Shown here piece by piece: positions 40,591-53,470 of a DNA stretch of 64,000 bases. Position numbers and translations under genes: made by a program. The notes below the pieces were generated by a model, which was not told the DNA's origin, searched no databases, and saw only the letters and a list, made by a program, of their open reading frames with translations. The first letter of the stretch is position 1, and every line of letters begins with the position of its first letter. This DNA comes from Bombus terrestris (taxonomy: Eukaryota > Arthropoda > Insecta > Hymenoptera > Apidae), in the NCBI RefSeq assembly GCF_910591885.1, contig NW_025963613.1, positions 62,001 through 126,000 of the forward strand, in the 5' to 3' direction.

Positions 40591-40800
40591 ACGGTGTCCA
40601 ACGATGTCCAACGGTGTCCAACGGTGTCCAACGGTGTCCAACGATGTCCAACGATGTCCAACGATGTCCAACGGTGTCCAACGATGTCCAACGATGTCCA
40701 ACGGTGTCCCACGATGTCCAACGATGTCCAACGATGTCCAACGGTGTCCAACGATGTCCAACGGTGTCCAACGATGTCCAACGATGTCCAACGGTGTCCC
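40591..40800 (+). repeat. 21-unit Ga/Aa word, full copy 5
   Basis: Exact word. The following CCATGG pair carries a private change, ACTTTGTTCC, at 40811. Copies 4 and 5 form a 470-bp local duplication. Confidence 0.92.
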
Positions 40801-41410
40801 ACGTTGTCCCACTTTGTTCCATGGTTTCCCACGTTGTCCCACGTTGTCCCACGTTGTCCCACGTTGTCCCACGTTGTCCCACGGTGTCCCACGGTGTCCA
40901 ACGATGTCCAACGGTGTCCCACGTTGTCCCACGTTGTCCCACGTTGTCCCACGTTGTCCCACGTTGTCCCACGATGTCCCACGTTGTCCCACGTTGTCCA
41001 ACGGTGTCCCACGTTGTCCCACGTTGTCCCACGTTGTCCCACGTTGTCCCACGTTGTCCCACGTTGTCCAACGTTGTCCAACGATGTCCAACGGTGTCCC
41101 ACGTTGTCCCACGTTGTCCCACGTTGTCCCACGTTGTCCCACGTTGTCCCACGTTGTCCCACGGTGTCCAACGATGTCCAACGGTGTCCAACGGTGTCCC
41201 ACGGTGTCCAACGGTGTCCCACGTTGTCCCACGTTGTCCCACGTTGTCCCACGTTGTCCCACGTTGTCCCACGATGTCCCACGTTGTCCGACGTTGTCCC
41301 ACGATGTCCCACGTTGTCCCACGTTGTCCCACGATGTCCCACGTTGTCCCACGTTGTCCGACGTTGTCCCACGTTGTCCCACGTTGTCCCACGTTGTCCC
41401 ACGTTGTCCC

Positions 41411-41710
41411 ACGGTGTCCAACGATGTCCAACGATGTCCAACGGTGTCCCACGTTGTCCCACGTTGTTCCATGGTTTCCCACGTTGTCCCACGTTGTCCC
41501 ACGTTGTCCCACGGTGTCCAACGATGTCCAACGGTGTCCAACGGTGTCCAACGGTGTCCAACGGTGTCCCACGGTGTCCAACGATGTCCAACGGTGTCCC
41601 ACGTTGTCCAACGGTGTCCCACGTTGTCCCACGTTGTCCCACGTTGTCCCACGTTGTCCCACGTTGTCCCACGTTGTCCCACGTTGTCCCACGTTGTCCC
41701 GCGTTGTCCC
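41411..41710 (+). repeat. GCGTTGTCCC module, copy 5 of 5 (one T unit shorter)
   Basis: Same order as the other four copies but with eight T units instead of nine before GCGTTGTCCC (41701). ACGTTGTCCG lies upstream at 41351, as it does for copies 1-3. Confidence 0.88.
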
Positions 41711-44700
41711 ACGGTGTCCAACGATGTCCAACGGTGTCCAACGGTGTCCCACGGTGTCCAACGGTGTCCCACGTTGTCCCACGTTGTCCCACGTTGTCCC
41801 ACGTTGTCCCACGTTGTCCCACGTTGTCCAACGATGTCCAACGGTGTCCCACGTTGTCCCACGTTGTTCCATGGTTTCCCACGTTGTCCCACGTTGTCCC
41901 ACGTTGTCCCACGTTGTCCCACGTTGTCCCACGCTGTCCCACGGTGTCCAACGATGTCCAACGGTGTCCCACGTTGTCCCACGTTGTCCCACGATGTCCC
42001 ACGTTGTCCCACGTTGTCCCACGTTGTCCCACGTTGTCCCACGTTGTCCCACGTTGTCCCACGTGGTCCCACGTTGTCCCACGTTGTCCCACGGTGTCCA
42101 ACGATGTCCAACGGTGTCCCACGTTGTCCAACGGTGTCCCACGTTGTCCCACGTTGTCCCACGTTGTCCCACGTTGTCCCACGATGTCCCACGTTGTCCC
42201 ACGCTGTCCCACGTTGTCCCACGTTGTCCCACGTTGTCCCACGGTGTCCAACGATGTCCCACGTTGTCCCACGTTGTCCCACGTTGTCCCACGTTGTCCC
42301 ACGATGTCCCACGTTGTCCCACGTTGTCCCACGTTGTCCCACGTTGCCCCACGTTGTCCCACGTTGTCCAACGATGTCCAACGGTGTCCCACGTTGTCCC
42401 ACGTTGTTCCATGGTTTCCCACGTTGTCCCACGTTGTCCCACGTTGTCCCACGGTGTCCAACGATGTCCAACGGTGTCCAACGGTGTCCAACGGTGTCCA
42501 ACGGTGTCCCACGTTGTCCCACGTTGTCCCACGTTGTCCCACGGTGTCCAACGATGTCCAACGGTGTCCCACGTTGTCCCACGTTGGCCCACGTTGTCCC
42601 ACGTTGTCCCACGTTGTCCCACGATGTCCCACGTTGTCCCACGTTGTCCCACGTTGTCCCACGTTGTCCCACGTTGTCCCACGTTGTCCCACGTTGTCCC
42701 ACGTTGTCCCACGTTGTCCCACGTTGTCCCACGTTGTCCCACGTTGTCCCACGTTGTCCCACGTTGTCCCACGGTGTCCAACGGTGTCCAACGATGTCCC
42801 ACGTTGTCCCACGTTGTCCCACGTTGTCCCACGTTGTCCCACGATGTCCCACGTTGTCCCACGTTGTCCCACGTTGTCCCACGTTGTCCCACGTTGTCCC
42901 ACGTTGTCCCACGTTGTCCCACGTTGTCCCACGTTGTCCCACGGTGTCCAACGATGTCCAACGGTGTCCAGCGATGTCCAACGGTGTCCCACGTTGTCCC
43001 ACGTTTTCCCACGTTGTCCCACGTTGTCCCACGGTGTCCAACGATGTCCAACGATGTCCAACGGTGTCCCACGTTGTCCCACGTTGTTCCATGGTTTCCC
43101 ACGTTGTCCCACGTTGTCCCACGTTGTCCCACGGTGTCCAACGATGTCCCACGTTGTCCCACGTTGTCCAACGATGTCCAACGGTGTCCCACGTTGTCCC
43201 ACGTTGTCCCACGTTGTCCCACGGTGTCCCACGTTGTCCCACGTTGTCCCACGTTGTCCCACGTTGTCCCACGTTGTCCCACGGTGTCCAACGATGTCCC
43301 ACGTTGTCCCACGTTGTCCCACGTTGTCCCACGTTGTCCCACGATGTCCCACGTTGTCCCACGTTGTCCCACGTTGTCCCACGTTGTCCCACGTTGTCCC
43401 ACGTTGTCCAACGATGTCCAACGGTGTCCCACGTTGTCCCACGTTGTTCCATGGTTTCCCACGTTGTCCCACGTTGTCCCACGTTGTCCCACGGTGTCCA
43501 ACGATGTCCAACGGTGTCCAACGGTGTCCAACGGTGTCCAACGGTGTCCCACGTTGTCCCACGTTGTCCCACGTTGTCCCACGGTGTCCAACGATGTCCA
43601 ACGGTGTCCCACGTTGTCCCACGTTGGCCCACGTTGTCCCACGTTGTCCCACGTTGTCCCACGATGTCCCACGTTGTCCCACGTTGTCCCACGTTGTCCC
43701 ACGTTGTCCCACGTTGTCCCACGTTGTCCCACGTTGTCCCACGTTGTCCCACGTTGTCCCACGTTGTCCCACGTTGTCCCACGTTGTCCCACGTTGTCCC
43801 ACGTTGTCCCACGGTGTCCAACGGTGTCCAACGATGTCCCACGTTGTCCCACGTTGTCCCACGTTGTCCCACGTTGTCCCACGATGTCCCACGTTGTCCC
43901 ACGTTGTCCCACGTTGTCCCACGTTGTCCCACGTTGTCCCACGTTGTCCCACGTTGTCCCACGGTGTCCAACGATGTCCAACGGTGTCCAGCGATGTCCA
44001 ACGGTGTCCCACGTTGTCCCACGTTTTCCCACGTTGTCCCACGTTGTCCCACGGTGTCCAACGATGTCCAACGATGTCCAACGGTGTCCCACGTTGTCCC
44101 ACGTTGTTCCATGGTTTCCCACGTTGTCCCACGTTGTCCCACGTTGTCCCACGGTGTCCAACGATGTCCAACGGTGTCCAACGGTGTCCAACGGTGTCCA
44201 ACGGTGTCCCACGTGGTCCCACGTTGTCCCACGTTGTCCCACGATGTCCCACGTTGTCCCACGTTGTCCCACGTTGTCCCACGTTGTCCCACGTTGTCCC
44301 ACGTTGTCCCACGTTGTCCCACGGTGTCCAACGATGTCCAACGGTGTCCAACGGTGTCCCACGGTGTCCAACGGTGTCCCACGTTGTCCCACGTTGTCCC
44401 ACGTTGTCCCACGTTGTCCCACGTTGTCCCACGTTGTCCCACGTTGTCCAACGATGTCCAACGGTGTCCCACGTTGTCCCACGTTGTTCCATGGTTTCCC
44501 ACGTTGTCCCACGTTGTCCCACGTTGTCCCACGGTGTCCAACGATGTCCAACGGTGTCCCACGTTGTCCCACGTTGTCCCACGTTGTCCCACGATGTCCC
44601 ACGTTGTACCACGTTGTCCCACGTTGTCCCACGTTGTCCCACGTTGTCCCACGTTGTCCCACGTTGTCCCACGTTGTCCCACGTTGTCCCACGTTGTCCC

Positions 44701-44780
44701 ACGTTTTCCCACGTTGTCCCACGTTGTCCCACGGTGTCCAACGATGTCCAACGGTGTCCAACGGTGTCCCACGGTGTCCA

Positions 44781-44970
44781 ACGTTGTCCCACGTTGTCCC
44801 ACGTTGTCCCACGTTGTCCCACGTTGTCCCACGTTGTCCCACGTTGTCCCACGTTGTCCCACGTTGTCCCACGTTGTCCCACGTTGTCCCACGTTGTCCC
44901 ACGTTGTCCCACGTTGTCCCACGTTGTCCCACGTTGTCCCACGTTGTCCCACGTTGTCCCACGTTGTCCC
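44781..44970 (+). repeat. Pure T run, 19 units, variable between copies
   Basis: Between Ga (44771) and ACGTTTTCCC (44971), just before an ACGTTGTCAA junction. The corresponding run at 37271-37430 has 16 units, while the left flanks of both match (ACGTTGTACC at 37091/44601, ACGTTTTCCC at 37191/44701). The run has changed by three whole units between otherwise alike segments. Confidence 0.9.
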
Positions 44971-45000
44971 ACGTTTTCCCACGTTGTCCCACGTTGTCCC

Positions 45001-45020
45001 ACGTTGTCAAACGATGTCCC
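45001..45020 (+). repeat. ACGTTGTCAA marker junction, copy 2 (class I)
   Basis: Same context as 37461 (ACGTTTTCCC T T before, A unit after); - strand TGA at 45007-45009. Confidence 0.93.
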
Positions 45021-46870
45021 ACGTTGTCCCACGTTGTCCCACGTTGTCCCACGTTGTCCCACGTTGTCCCACGTTGTCCCACGTTGTCCCACGTTGTCCC
45101 ACGTTGTCCCACGTTGTCCCACGTTGTCCCACGTTGTCCCACGGTGTCCAACGATGTCCAACGGTGTCCAACGGTGTCCCACGGTGTCCAACGGTGTCCC
45201 ACGTTGTCCCACGTTGTCCCACGTTGTCCCACGTTGTCCCACGTTGTCCCACGTTGTCCCACGTTGTCCAACGATGTCCAACGGTGTCCCACGTTGTCCC
45301 ACGTTGTTCCATGGTTTCCCACGTTGTCCCACGTTGTCCCACGTTGTCCCACGGTGTCCAACGATGTCCAACGGTGTCCAACGGTGTCCAACGGTGTCCA
45401 ACGGTGTCCCACGTTGTCCCACGTTGTCCCACGTTGTCCCACGGTGTCCAACGATGTCCAACGGTGTCCCACGTTGTCCCACGTTGTCCCACGTTGTCCC
45501 ACGTTGTCCCACGATGTCCCACGTTGTCCCACGTTGTCCCACGTTGTCCCACGTTGTCCCACGTCGTCCCACGTTGTCCCACGTTGTCCCACGTTGTCCC
45601 ACGTTGTCCCACGTTGTCCCACGTTGTCCCACGTTGTCCCACGGTGTCCAACGGTGTCCAACGATGTCCCACGTTGTCCCACGTTGTCCCACGTTGTCCC
45701 ACGTTGTCCCACGATGTCCCACGTTGTCCCACGTTGTCCCACGTTGTCCCACGTTGTCCCACGTTGTCCCACGTTGTCCCACGTTGTCCCACGTTGTCCC
45801 ACGTTGTCCCACGTTGTTCCATGGTTTCCCACGTTGTCCCACGTTGTCCCACGTTGTCCCACGTTGTCCCACGGTGTCCAACGATGTCCAACGATGTCCA
45901 ACGGTGTCCCACGTTGTCCCACGTTGTCCCACGTTGTCCCACGTTGTCCCACGTTGTCCCACGTTGTCCCACGTTGTCCCACGGTGTCCAACGGTGTCCA
46001 ACGATGTCCCACGTTGTCCCACGTTGTCCCACGTTGTCCCACGTTGTCCCACGTTGTCCCACGTTGTCCCACGTTGTCCCACGTTGTCCCACGTTGTCCC
46101 ACGTTGTCCCACGGTGTCCAACGATGTCAAACGGTGTCCAGCGATGTCCAACGGTGTCCCACGTTGTCCCACGTTGTCCCACGTTGTCCCACGTTGTCCC
46201 ACGGTGTCCAACGATGTCCAACGATGTCCAACGGTGTCCCACGTTGTCCCACGTTGTTCCATGGTTTCCCACGTTGTCCCACGTTGTCCCACGTTGTCCC
46301 ACGGTGTCCAACGATGTCCAACGGTGTCCAACGGTGTCCCACGGTGTCCAACGGTGTCCCACGTTGTCCCACGTTGTCCCACGTTGTCCCACGTTGTCCC
46401 ACGATGTCCCACGTTGTCCCACGTTGTCCGACGTTGTCCCACGTTGTCCCACGTTGTCCCACGTTGTCCCACGGTGTCCAACGATGTCCAACGATGTCCA
46501 ACGGTGTCCCACGTTGTCCCACGTTGTTCCATGGTTTCCCACGTTGTCCCACGTTGTCCCACGTTGTCCCACGGTGTCCAACGATGTCCAACGTTGTCCA
46601 ACGGTGTCCAACGGTGTCCAACGGTGTCCCACGTTGTCCCACTTTGTCCCACGTTGTCCCACGTTGTCCCACGTTGTCCCACGATGTCCCACGTTGTCCC
46701 ACGTTGTCCCACGTTGTCCCACGATGTCCCACGTTGTCCCACGTTGTCCCACGTTGTCCCACGTTGTCCCACGTTGTCCCACGTTGTCCCACGTTTTCCC
46801 ACGTTGTCCCACGTTGTCCCACGTTGTCCCACGTTGTCCCACGTTTTCCCACGTTGTCCCACGTTGTCCC

Positions 46871-46890
46871 ACGTTGTCAAACGATGTCCC
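46871..46890 (+). repeat. ACGTTGTCAA marker junction, copy 3 (class I)
   Basis: 1,870 bp after copy 2, same ACGTTTTCCC T T context; - strand TGA at 46877-46879. A different unit with the same ending, ACGATGTCAA at 46121, is a separate private event: it is followed by Ga and then GCGATGTCCA. Confidence 0.93.
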
Positions 46891-49860
46891 ACGTTGTCCC
46901 ACGTTGTCCCACGTTGTCCCACGTTGTCCCACGTTGTCCCACGTTGTCCCACGTTGTCCCACGTTGTCCCACGTTGTCCCACGTTGTCCCACGTTGTCCC
47001 ACGGTGTCCAACGATGTCCAACGGTGTCCAACGGTGTCCCACGGTGTCCAACGGTGTCCCACGTTGTCCCACGTTGTACCACGTTGTCCCACGTTGTCCC
47101 ACGTTGTCCCACGTTGTCCCACGTTGTCCAACGATGTCCAACGGTGTCCCACGTTGTCCCACGTTGTTCCATGGTTTCCCACGTTGTCCCACGTTGTCCC
47201 ACGTTGTCCCACGGTGTCCAACGATGTCCAACGGTGTCCAACGGTGTCCAACGGTGTCCAACGGTGTCCCACGTTGTCCCACGTTGTCCCACGTTGTCCC
47301 ACGGTGTCCAACGATGTCCAACGGTGTCCCACGTTGTCCCACGTTGTCCCACGTTGTCCCACGTTGTCCCACGATGTTCCACGTTGTCCCACGTTGTCCC
47401 ACGTTGTCCCACGTTGTCCCACGTCGTCCCACGTTGTCCCACGTTGTCCCACGTTGTCCCACGTTGTCCCACGTTGTCCCACGTTGTCCCACGTTGTCCC
47501 ACGTTGTCCCACGGTGTCCAACGATGTCCAACGATGTCCAACGGTGTCCCACGTTGTCCCACGTTGTCCCACGTTGTCCCACGTTGTCCCACGTTGTCCC
47601 ACGTTGTCCCACGTTGTCCCACGGTGTCCAACGGTGTCCAACGATGTCCCACGTTGTCCCACGTTGTCCCACGTTGTCCCACGTTGTCCCACGATGTCCC
47701 ACGTTGTCCCACGTTGTCCCACGTTGTCCCACGTTGTCCCACGTTGTCCCACGTTGTCCCACGTTGTCCCACGGTGTCCAACGATGTCCAACGGTGTCCA
47801 ACGGTGTCCCACGGTGTCCAACGGTGTCCCACGTTGTCCCACGTTGTCCCACGTTGTCCCACGTTGTCCCACGTTGTCCCACGTTGTCCAACGATGTCCA
47901 ACGGTGTCCCACGTTGTCCCACGTTGTTCCATGGTTTCCCACGTTGTCCCACGTTGTCCCACGTTGTCCCACGGTGTCCAACGATGTCCAACGGTGTCCA
48001 ACGGTGTCCAACGGTGTCCAACGGTGTCCCACGTTGTCCCACGTTGTCCCACGTTGTCCCACGGTGTCCAACGATGTCCAACGGTGTCCCACGTTGTCCC
48101 ACGTTGTCCCACGTTGTCCCACGTTGTCCCACGATGTCCCACGTTGTCCCACGTTGTCCCACGTTGTCCCACGTTGTCCCACGTCGTCCCACGTTGTCCC
48201 ACGTTGTCCCACGTTGTCCCACGTTGTCCCACGTTGTCCCACGTTGTCCCACGTTGTCCCACGGTGTCCAACGGTGTCCAACGATGTCCCACGTTGTCCC
48301 ACGTTGTCCCACGTTGTCCCACGTTGTCCCACGATGTCCCACGTTGTCCCACGTTGTCCCACGTTGTCCCACGTTGTCCCACGTTGTCCCACGTTGTCCC
48401 ACGTTGTCCCACGTTGTCCCACGTTGTCCCACGTTGTCCCACGTTGTTCCATGGTTTCCCACGTTGTCCCACGTTGTCCCACGTTGTCCCACGTTGTCCC
48501 ACGGTGTCCAACGATGTCCAACGATGTCCAACGGTGTCCCACGTTGTCCCACGTTGTCCCACGTTGTCCCACGTTGTCCCACGTTGTCCCACGTTGTCCC
48601 ACGTTGTCCCACGGTGTCCAACGGTGTCCAACGATGTCCCACGTTGTCCCACGTTGTCCCACGTTGTCCCACGTTGTCCCACGATGTCCCACGTTGTCCC
48701 ACGTTGTCCCACGTTGTCCCACGTTGTCCCACGTTGTCCCACGTTGTCCCACGTTGTCCCACGTTGTCCCACGTTGTCCCACGTTGTCCCACGTTGTCCC
48801 ACGTTGTCCCACGGTGTCCAACGATGTCCAACGGTGTCCAGCGATGTCCAACGGTGTCCCACGTTGTCCCACGTTTTCCCACGTTGTCCCACGTTGTCCC
48901 ACGTTGTCCCACGTTGTCCCACGTTGTCCCACGTTGTCCCACGTTGTCCCACGTTGTCCCACGGTGTCCAACGATGTCCAACGGTGTCCAGCGATGTCCA
49001 ACGGTGTCCCACGTTGTCCCACGTTTTCCCACGTTGTCCCACGTTGTCCCACGGTGTCCAACGATGTCCAACGATGTCCAACGGTGTCCCACGTTGTCCC
49101 ACGTTGTTCCATGGTTTCCCACGTTGTCCCACGTTGTCCCACGTTGTCCCACGGTGTCCAACGATGTCCAACGGTGTCCAACGGTGTCCCACGGTGTCCA
49201 ACGATGTCCCACGTTGTCCCACGTTGTCCCACGTTGTCCCACGTTGTCCCACGTTGTCCCACGATGTCCCACGTTGTCCCACGTTGTCCGACGTTGTCCC
49301 ACGTTGTCCCACGTTGTCCCACGTTGTCCCACGGTGTCCAACGATGTCCAACGATGTCCAACGGTGTCCCACGTTGTCCCACGTTGTTCCATGGTTTCCC
49401 ACGTTGTCCCACGTTGTCCCACGTTGTCCCACGGTGTCCAACGATGTCCAACGGTGTCCAACGGTGTCCAACGGTGTCCAACGGTGTCCCACGTTGTCCC
49501 ACTTTGTCCCACGTTGTCCCACGTTGTCCCACGTTGTCCCACGATGTCCCACGTTGTCCCACGTTGTCCCACGTTGTCCCACGATGTCCCACGTTGTCCC
49601 ACGTTGTCCCACGTTGTCCCACGTTGTCCCACGATGTCCCACGTTGTCCCACGTTGTCCCACGTTGTCCCACGTTGTCCCACGGTGTCCAACGATGTCCA
49701 ACGGTGTCCAACGGTGTCCCACGGTGTCCAACGGTGTCCCACGTTGTCCCACGTTGTCCCACGTTGTCCCACGTTGTCCCACGTTGTCCCACGATGTCCC
49801 ACGTTGTCCCACGTTGTCCCACGTTGTCCCACGTTGTCCCACGTTGTCCCACGTTGTCCC

Positions 49861-49970
49861 ACGGTGTCCAACGATGTCCAACGGTGTCCAACGGTGTCCA
49901 ACGGTGTCCAACGATGTCCAACGATGTCCAACGATGTCCAACGGTGTCCAACGATGTCCAACGGTGTCCC
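49861..49970 (+). repeat. Truncated copy (11 units) of the 21-unit word
   Basis: First ten units of the word, then directly G and T; ten units from the second half are missing. The CCATGG pair follows at 49981, so the right-hand setting is kept and the loss is an internal whole-unit deletion. Confidence 0.87.
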
Positions 49971-50000
49971 ACGTTGTCCCACGTTGTTCCATGGTTTCCC

Positions 50001-50170
50001 ACGTTGTCCCACGTTGTCCCACGTTGTCCCACGTTGTCCCACGTTGTCCCACGTTGTCCCACGTTGTCCCACGTTGTCCCACGTTGTCCCACGTTGTCCC
50101 ACGTTGTCCCACGTTGTCCCACGTTGTCCCACGTTGTCCCACGTTGTCCCACGTTGTCCCACGTTGTCCC
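50001..50170 (+). repeat. Pure T run, 17 units
   Basis: Lies between the CCATGG pair (49981-50000) and ACGTTTTCCC (50171), immediately upstream of the fourth ACGTTGTCAA junction. Confidence 0.9.
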
Positions 50171-50200
50171 ACGTTTTCCCACGTTGTCCCACGTTGTCCC

Positions 50201-50220
50201 ACGTTGTCAAACGATGTCCC
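50201..50220 (+). repeat. ACGTTGTCAA marker junction, copy 4 (class I)
   Basis: ACGTTTTCCC T T before and an A unit after; - strand TGA at 50207-50209. Last of the class I copies. Confidence 0.93.
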
Positions 50221-51590
50221 ACGTTGTCCCACGTTGTCCCACGTTGTCCCACGTTGTCCCACGTTGTCCCACGTTGTCCCACGTTGTCCCACGTTGTCCC
50301 ACGTTGTCCCACGTTGTCCCACGTTGTCCCACGGTGTCCAACGATGTCCAACGGTGTCCAACGGTGTCCCACGGTGTCCAACGGTGTCCCACGTTGTCCC
50401 ACGTTGTCCCACGTTGTCCCACGTTGTCCCACGTTGTCCCACGTTGTCCCACGTTGTCCAACGATGTCCAACGGTGTCCCACGTTGTCCCACGTTGTTCC
50501 ATGGTTTCCCACGTTGTCCCACGTTGTCCCACGTTGTCCCACGGTGTCCAACGATGTCCAACGGTGTCCAACGGTGTCCAACGGTGTCCAACGGTGTCCC
50601 ACGTTGTCCCACGTTGTCCCACGTTGTCCCACGTTGTCCCACGTTGTCCCACGTTGTCCCACGTTGTCCCACGTTGTCCCACGTTGTCCCACGTTGTCCC
50701 ACGTTGTCCCACGTTGTCCCACGGTGTCCAACGATGTCCAACGGTGTCCAGCGATGTCCAACGGTGTCCCACGTTGTCCCACGTTTTCCCACGTTGTCCC
50801 ACGTTGTCCCACGTTGTCCCACGTTGTCCCACGTTGTCCCACGTTGTCCCACGTTGTCCCACGTTGTCCCACGGTGTCCAACGATGTCCAACGGTGTCCA
50901 GCGATGTCCAACGGTGTCCCACGTTGTCCCACGTTTTCCCACGTTGTCCCACGTTGTCCCACGGTGTCCAACGATGTCCAACGATGTCCAACGGTGTCCC
51001 ACGTTGTCCCACGTTGTTCCATGGTTTCCCACGTTGTCCCACGTTGTCCCACGTTGTCCCACGGTGTCCAACGATGTCCAACGGTGTCCAACGGTGTCCC
51101 ACGGTGTCCAACGGTGTCCCACGTTGTCCCACGTTGTCCCACGTTGTCCCACGTTGTCCCACGTTGTCCCACGATGTCCCACGTTGTCCCACGTTGTCCG
51201 ACGTTGTCCCACGTTGTCCCACGTTGTCCCACGTTGTCCCACGGTGTCCAACGATGTCCAACGATGTCCAACGGTGTCCCACGTTGTCCCACGTTGTTCC
51301 ATGGTTTCCCACGTTGTCCCACGTTGTCCCACGTTGTCCCACGGTGTCCAACGATGTCCAACGGTGTCCAACGGTGTCCAACGGTGTCCAACGGTGTCCC
51401 ACGTTGTCCCACTTTGTCCCACGTTGTCCCACGTTGTCCCACGTTGTCCCACGATGTCCCACGTTGTCCCACGTTGTCCCACGTTGTCCCACGATGTCCC
51501 ACGTTGTCCCACGTTGTCCCACGTTGTCCCACGTTGTCCCACGATGTCCCACGTTGTCCCACGTTGTCCCACGTTGTCCCACGTTGTCCC

Positions 51591-51800
51591 ACGGTGTCCA
51601 ACGATGTCCAACGGTGTCCAACGGTGTCCAACGGTGTCCAACGATGTCCAACGATGTCCAACGATGTCCAACGGTGTCCAACGATGTCCAACGATGTCCA
51701 ACGGTGTCCCACGATGTCCAACGATGTCCAACGATGTCCAACGGTGTCCAACGATGTCCAACGGTGTCCAACGATGTCCAACGATGTCCAACGGTGTCCC
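51591..51800 (+). repeat. 21-unit Ga/Aa word, full copy 6
   Basis: Exact word. Unlike the other full copies it is followed by a T run with A units rather than by a CCATGG pair, so its right flank has been replaced. Confidence 0.92.
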
Positions 51801-53470
51801 ACGTTGTCCCACGTTGTCCCACGTTGTCCCACGTTGTCCCACGATGTCCCACGTTGTCCCACGTTGTCCCACGTTGTCCCACGATGTCCCACGTTGTCCC
51901 ACGTTGTCCCACGTTGTCCCACGTTGTCCCACGATGTCCCACGTTGTCCCACGTTGTCCCACGTTGTCCCACGTTGTCCCACGGTGTCCAACGATGTCCA
52001 ACGGTGTCCAACGGTGTCCCACGGTGTCCAACGGTGTCCCACGTTGTCCCACGTTGTCCCACGTTGTCCCACGTTGTCCCACGTTGTCCCACGATGTCCC
52101 ACGTTGTCCCACGTTGTCCCACGTTGTCCCAAGTTGTCCCACGTTGTCCCACGTTGTCCCACGTTGTCCCACGTGGTCCCACGTTGTCCCACGTTGTCCC
52201 ACGGTGTCCAACGATGTCCAACGGTGTCCCACGTTGTCCAACGGTGTCCCACGTTGTCCCACGTTGTCCCACGTTGTCCCACGTTGTCCCACGTTGTCCC
52301 ACGTTGTCCAACGTTGTCCAACGATGTCCAACGGTGTCCCACGTTGTCCCACGTTGTTCCATGGTTTCCCACGTTGTCCCACGTTGTCCCACGTTGTCCC
52401 ACGGTGTCCAACGATGTCCAACGGTGTCCCACGTTGTCCCACGTTGTCCCACGTTGTCCCACGTTGTCCCACGTTGTCCCACGTTGTCCCACGTTGTCCC
52501 ACGTTGTCCCACGTTGTCCCACGTTGTCCCACGTTGTCCCACGGTGTCCAACGGTGTCCAACGATGTCCCACGTTGTCCCACGTTGTCCCACGTTGTCCC
52601 ACGTTGTCCCACGATGTCCCACGTTGTCCCACGTTGTCCCACGTTGTCCCACGTTGTCCCACGTTGTCCCACGTTGTCCCACGTTGTCCCACGTTGTCCC
52701 ACGTTGTCCCACGTTGTCCCACGTTGTCCCACGTTGTCCCACGTTGTCCCACGTTGTCCCACGATGTCCCACGTTGTCCCACGTTGTCCCACGTTGTCCC
52801 ACGTTGTCCCACGGTGTCCAACGATGTCCAACGGTGTCCAACGGTGTCCCACGGTGTCCAACGGTGTCCCACGTTGTCCCACGTTGTCCCACGTTGTCCC
52901 ACGTTGTCCCACGTTGTCCCACGATGTCCCACGTTGTCCGACGTTGTCCCACGTTGTCCCACGTTGTCCCACGTTGTCCCACGTTGTCCCACGTTGTCCC
53001 ACGTTGTCCCACGTTGTCCGACGTTGTCCCACGTTGTCCCACGTTGTCCCACGTTGTCCCACGGTGTCCAACGATGTCCAACGATGTCCAACGGTGTCCC
53101 ACGTTGTCCCACGTTGTTCCATGGTTTCCCACGTTGTCCCACGTTGTCCCACGTTGTCCCACGGTGTCCAACGATGTCCAACGGTGTCCAACGGTGTCCA
53201 ACGGTGTCCAACGGTGTCCCACGTTGTCCCACGTTGTCCCACGTTGTCCCACGTTGTCCCACGTTGTCCCACGATGTCCCACGTTGTCCCACGTTGTCCC
53301 ACGTTGTCCCACGATGTCCCACGTTGTCCCACGTTGTCCCACGTTGTCCCACGTTGTCCCACGATGTCCCACGTTGTCCCACGTTGTCCCACGTTGTCCC
53401 ACGTTGTCCCACGGTGTCCAACGATGTCCAACGGTGTCCAACGGTGTCCCACGGTGTCCAACGGTGTCCC

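Noticed and set aside
3359..46102. A - strand open frame of 14,247 codons, plus a dozen overlapping - strand frames of 241 to 5,801 codons, as secreted, silk-like or surface proteins
   Set aside because: All overlap one another in different frames and encode the same cyclic decapeptide. Apparent starts are GTG codons of the repeat, and ends are rare single-base variants. There is no signal peptide or unique domain at either end.
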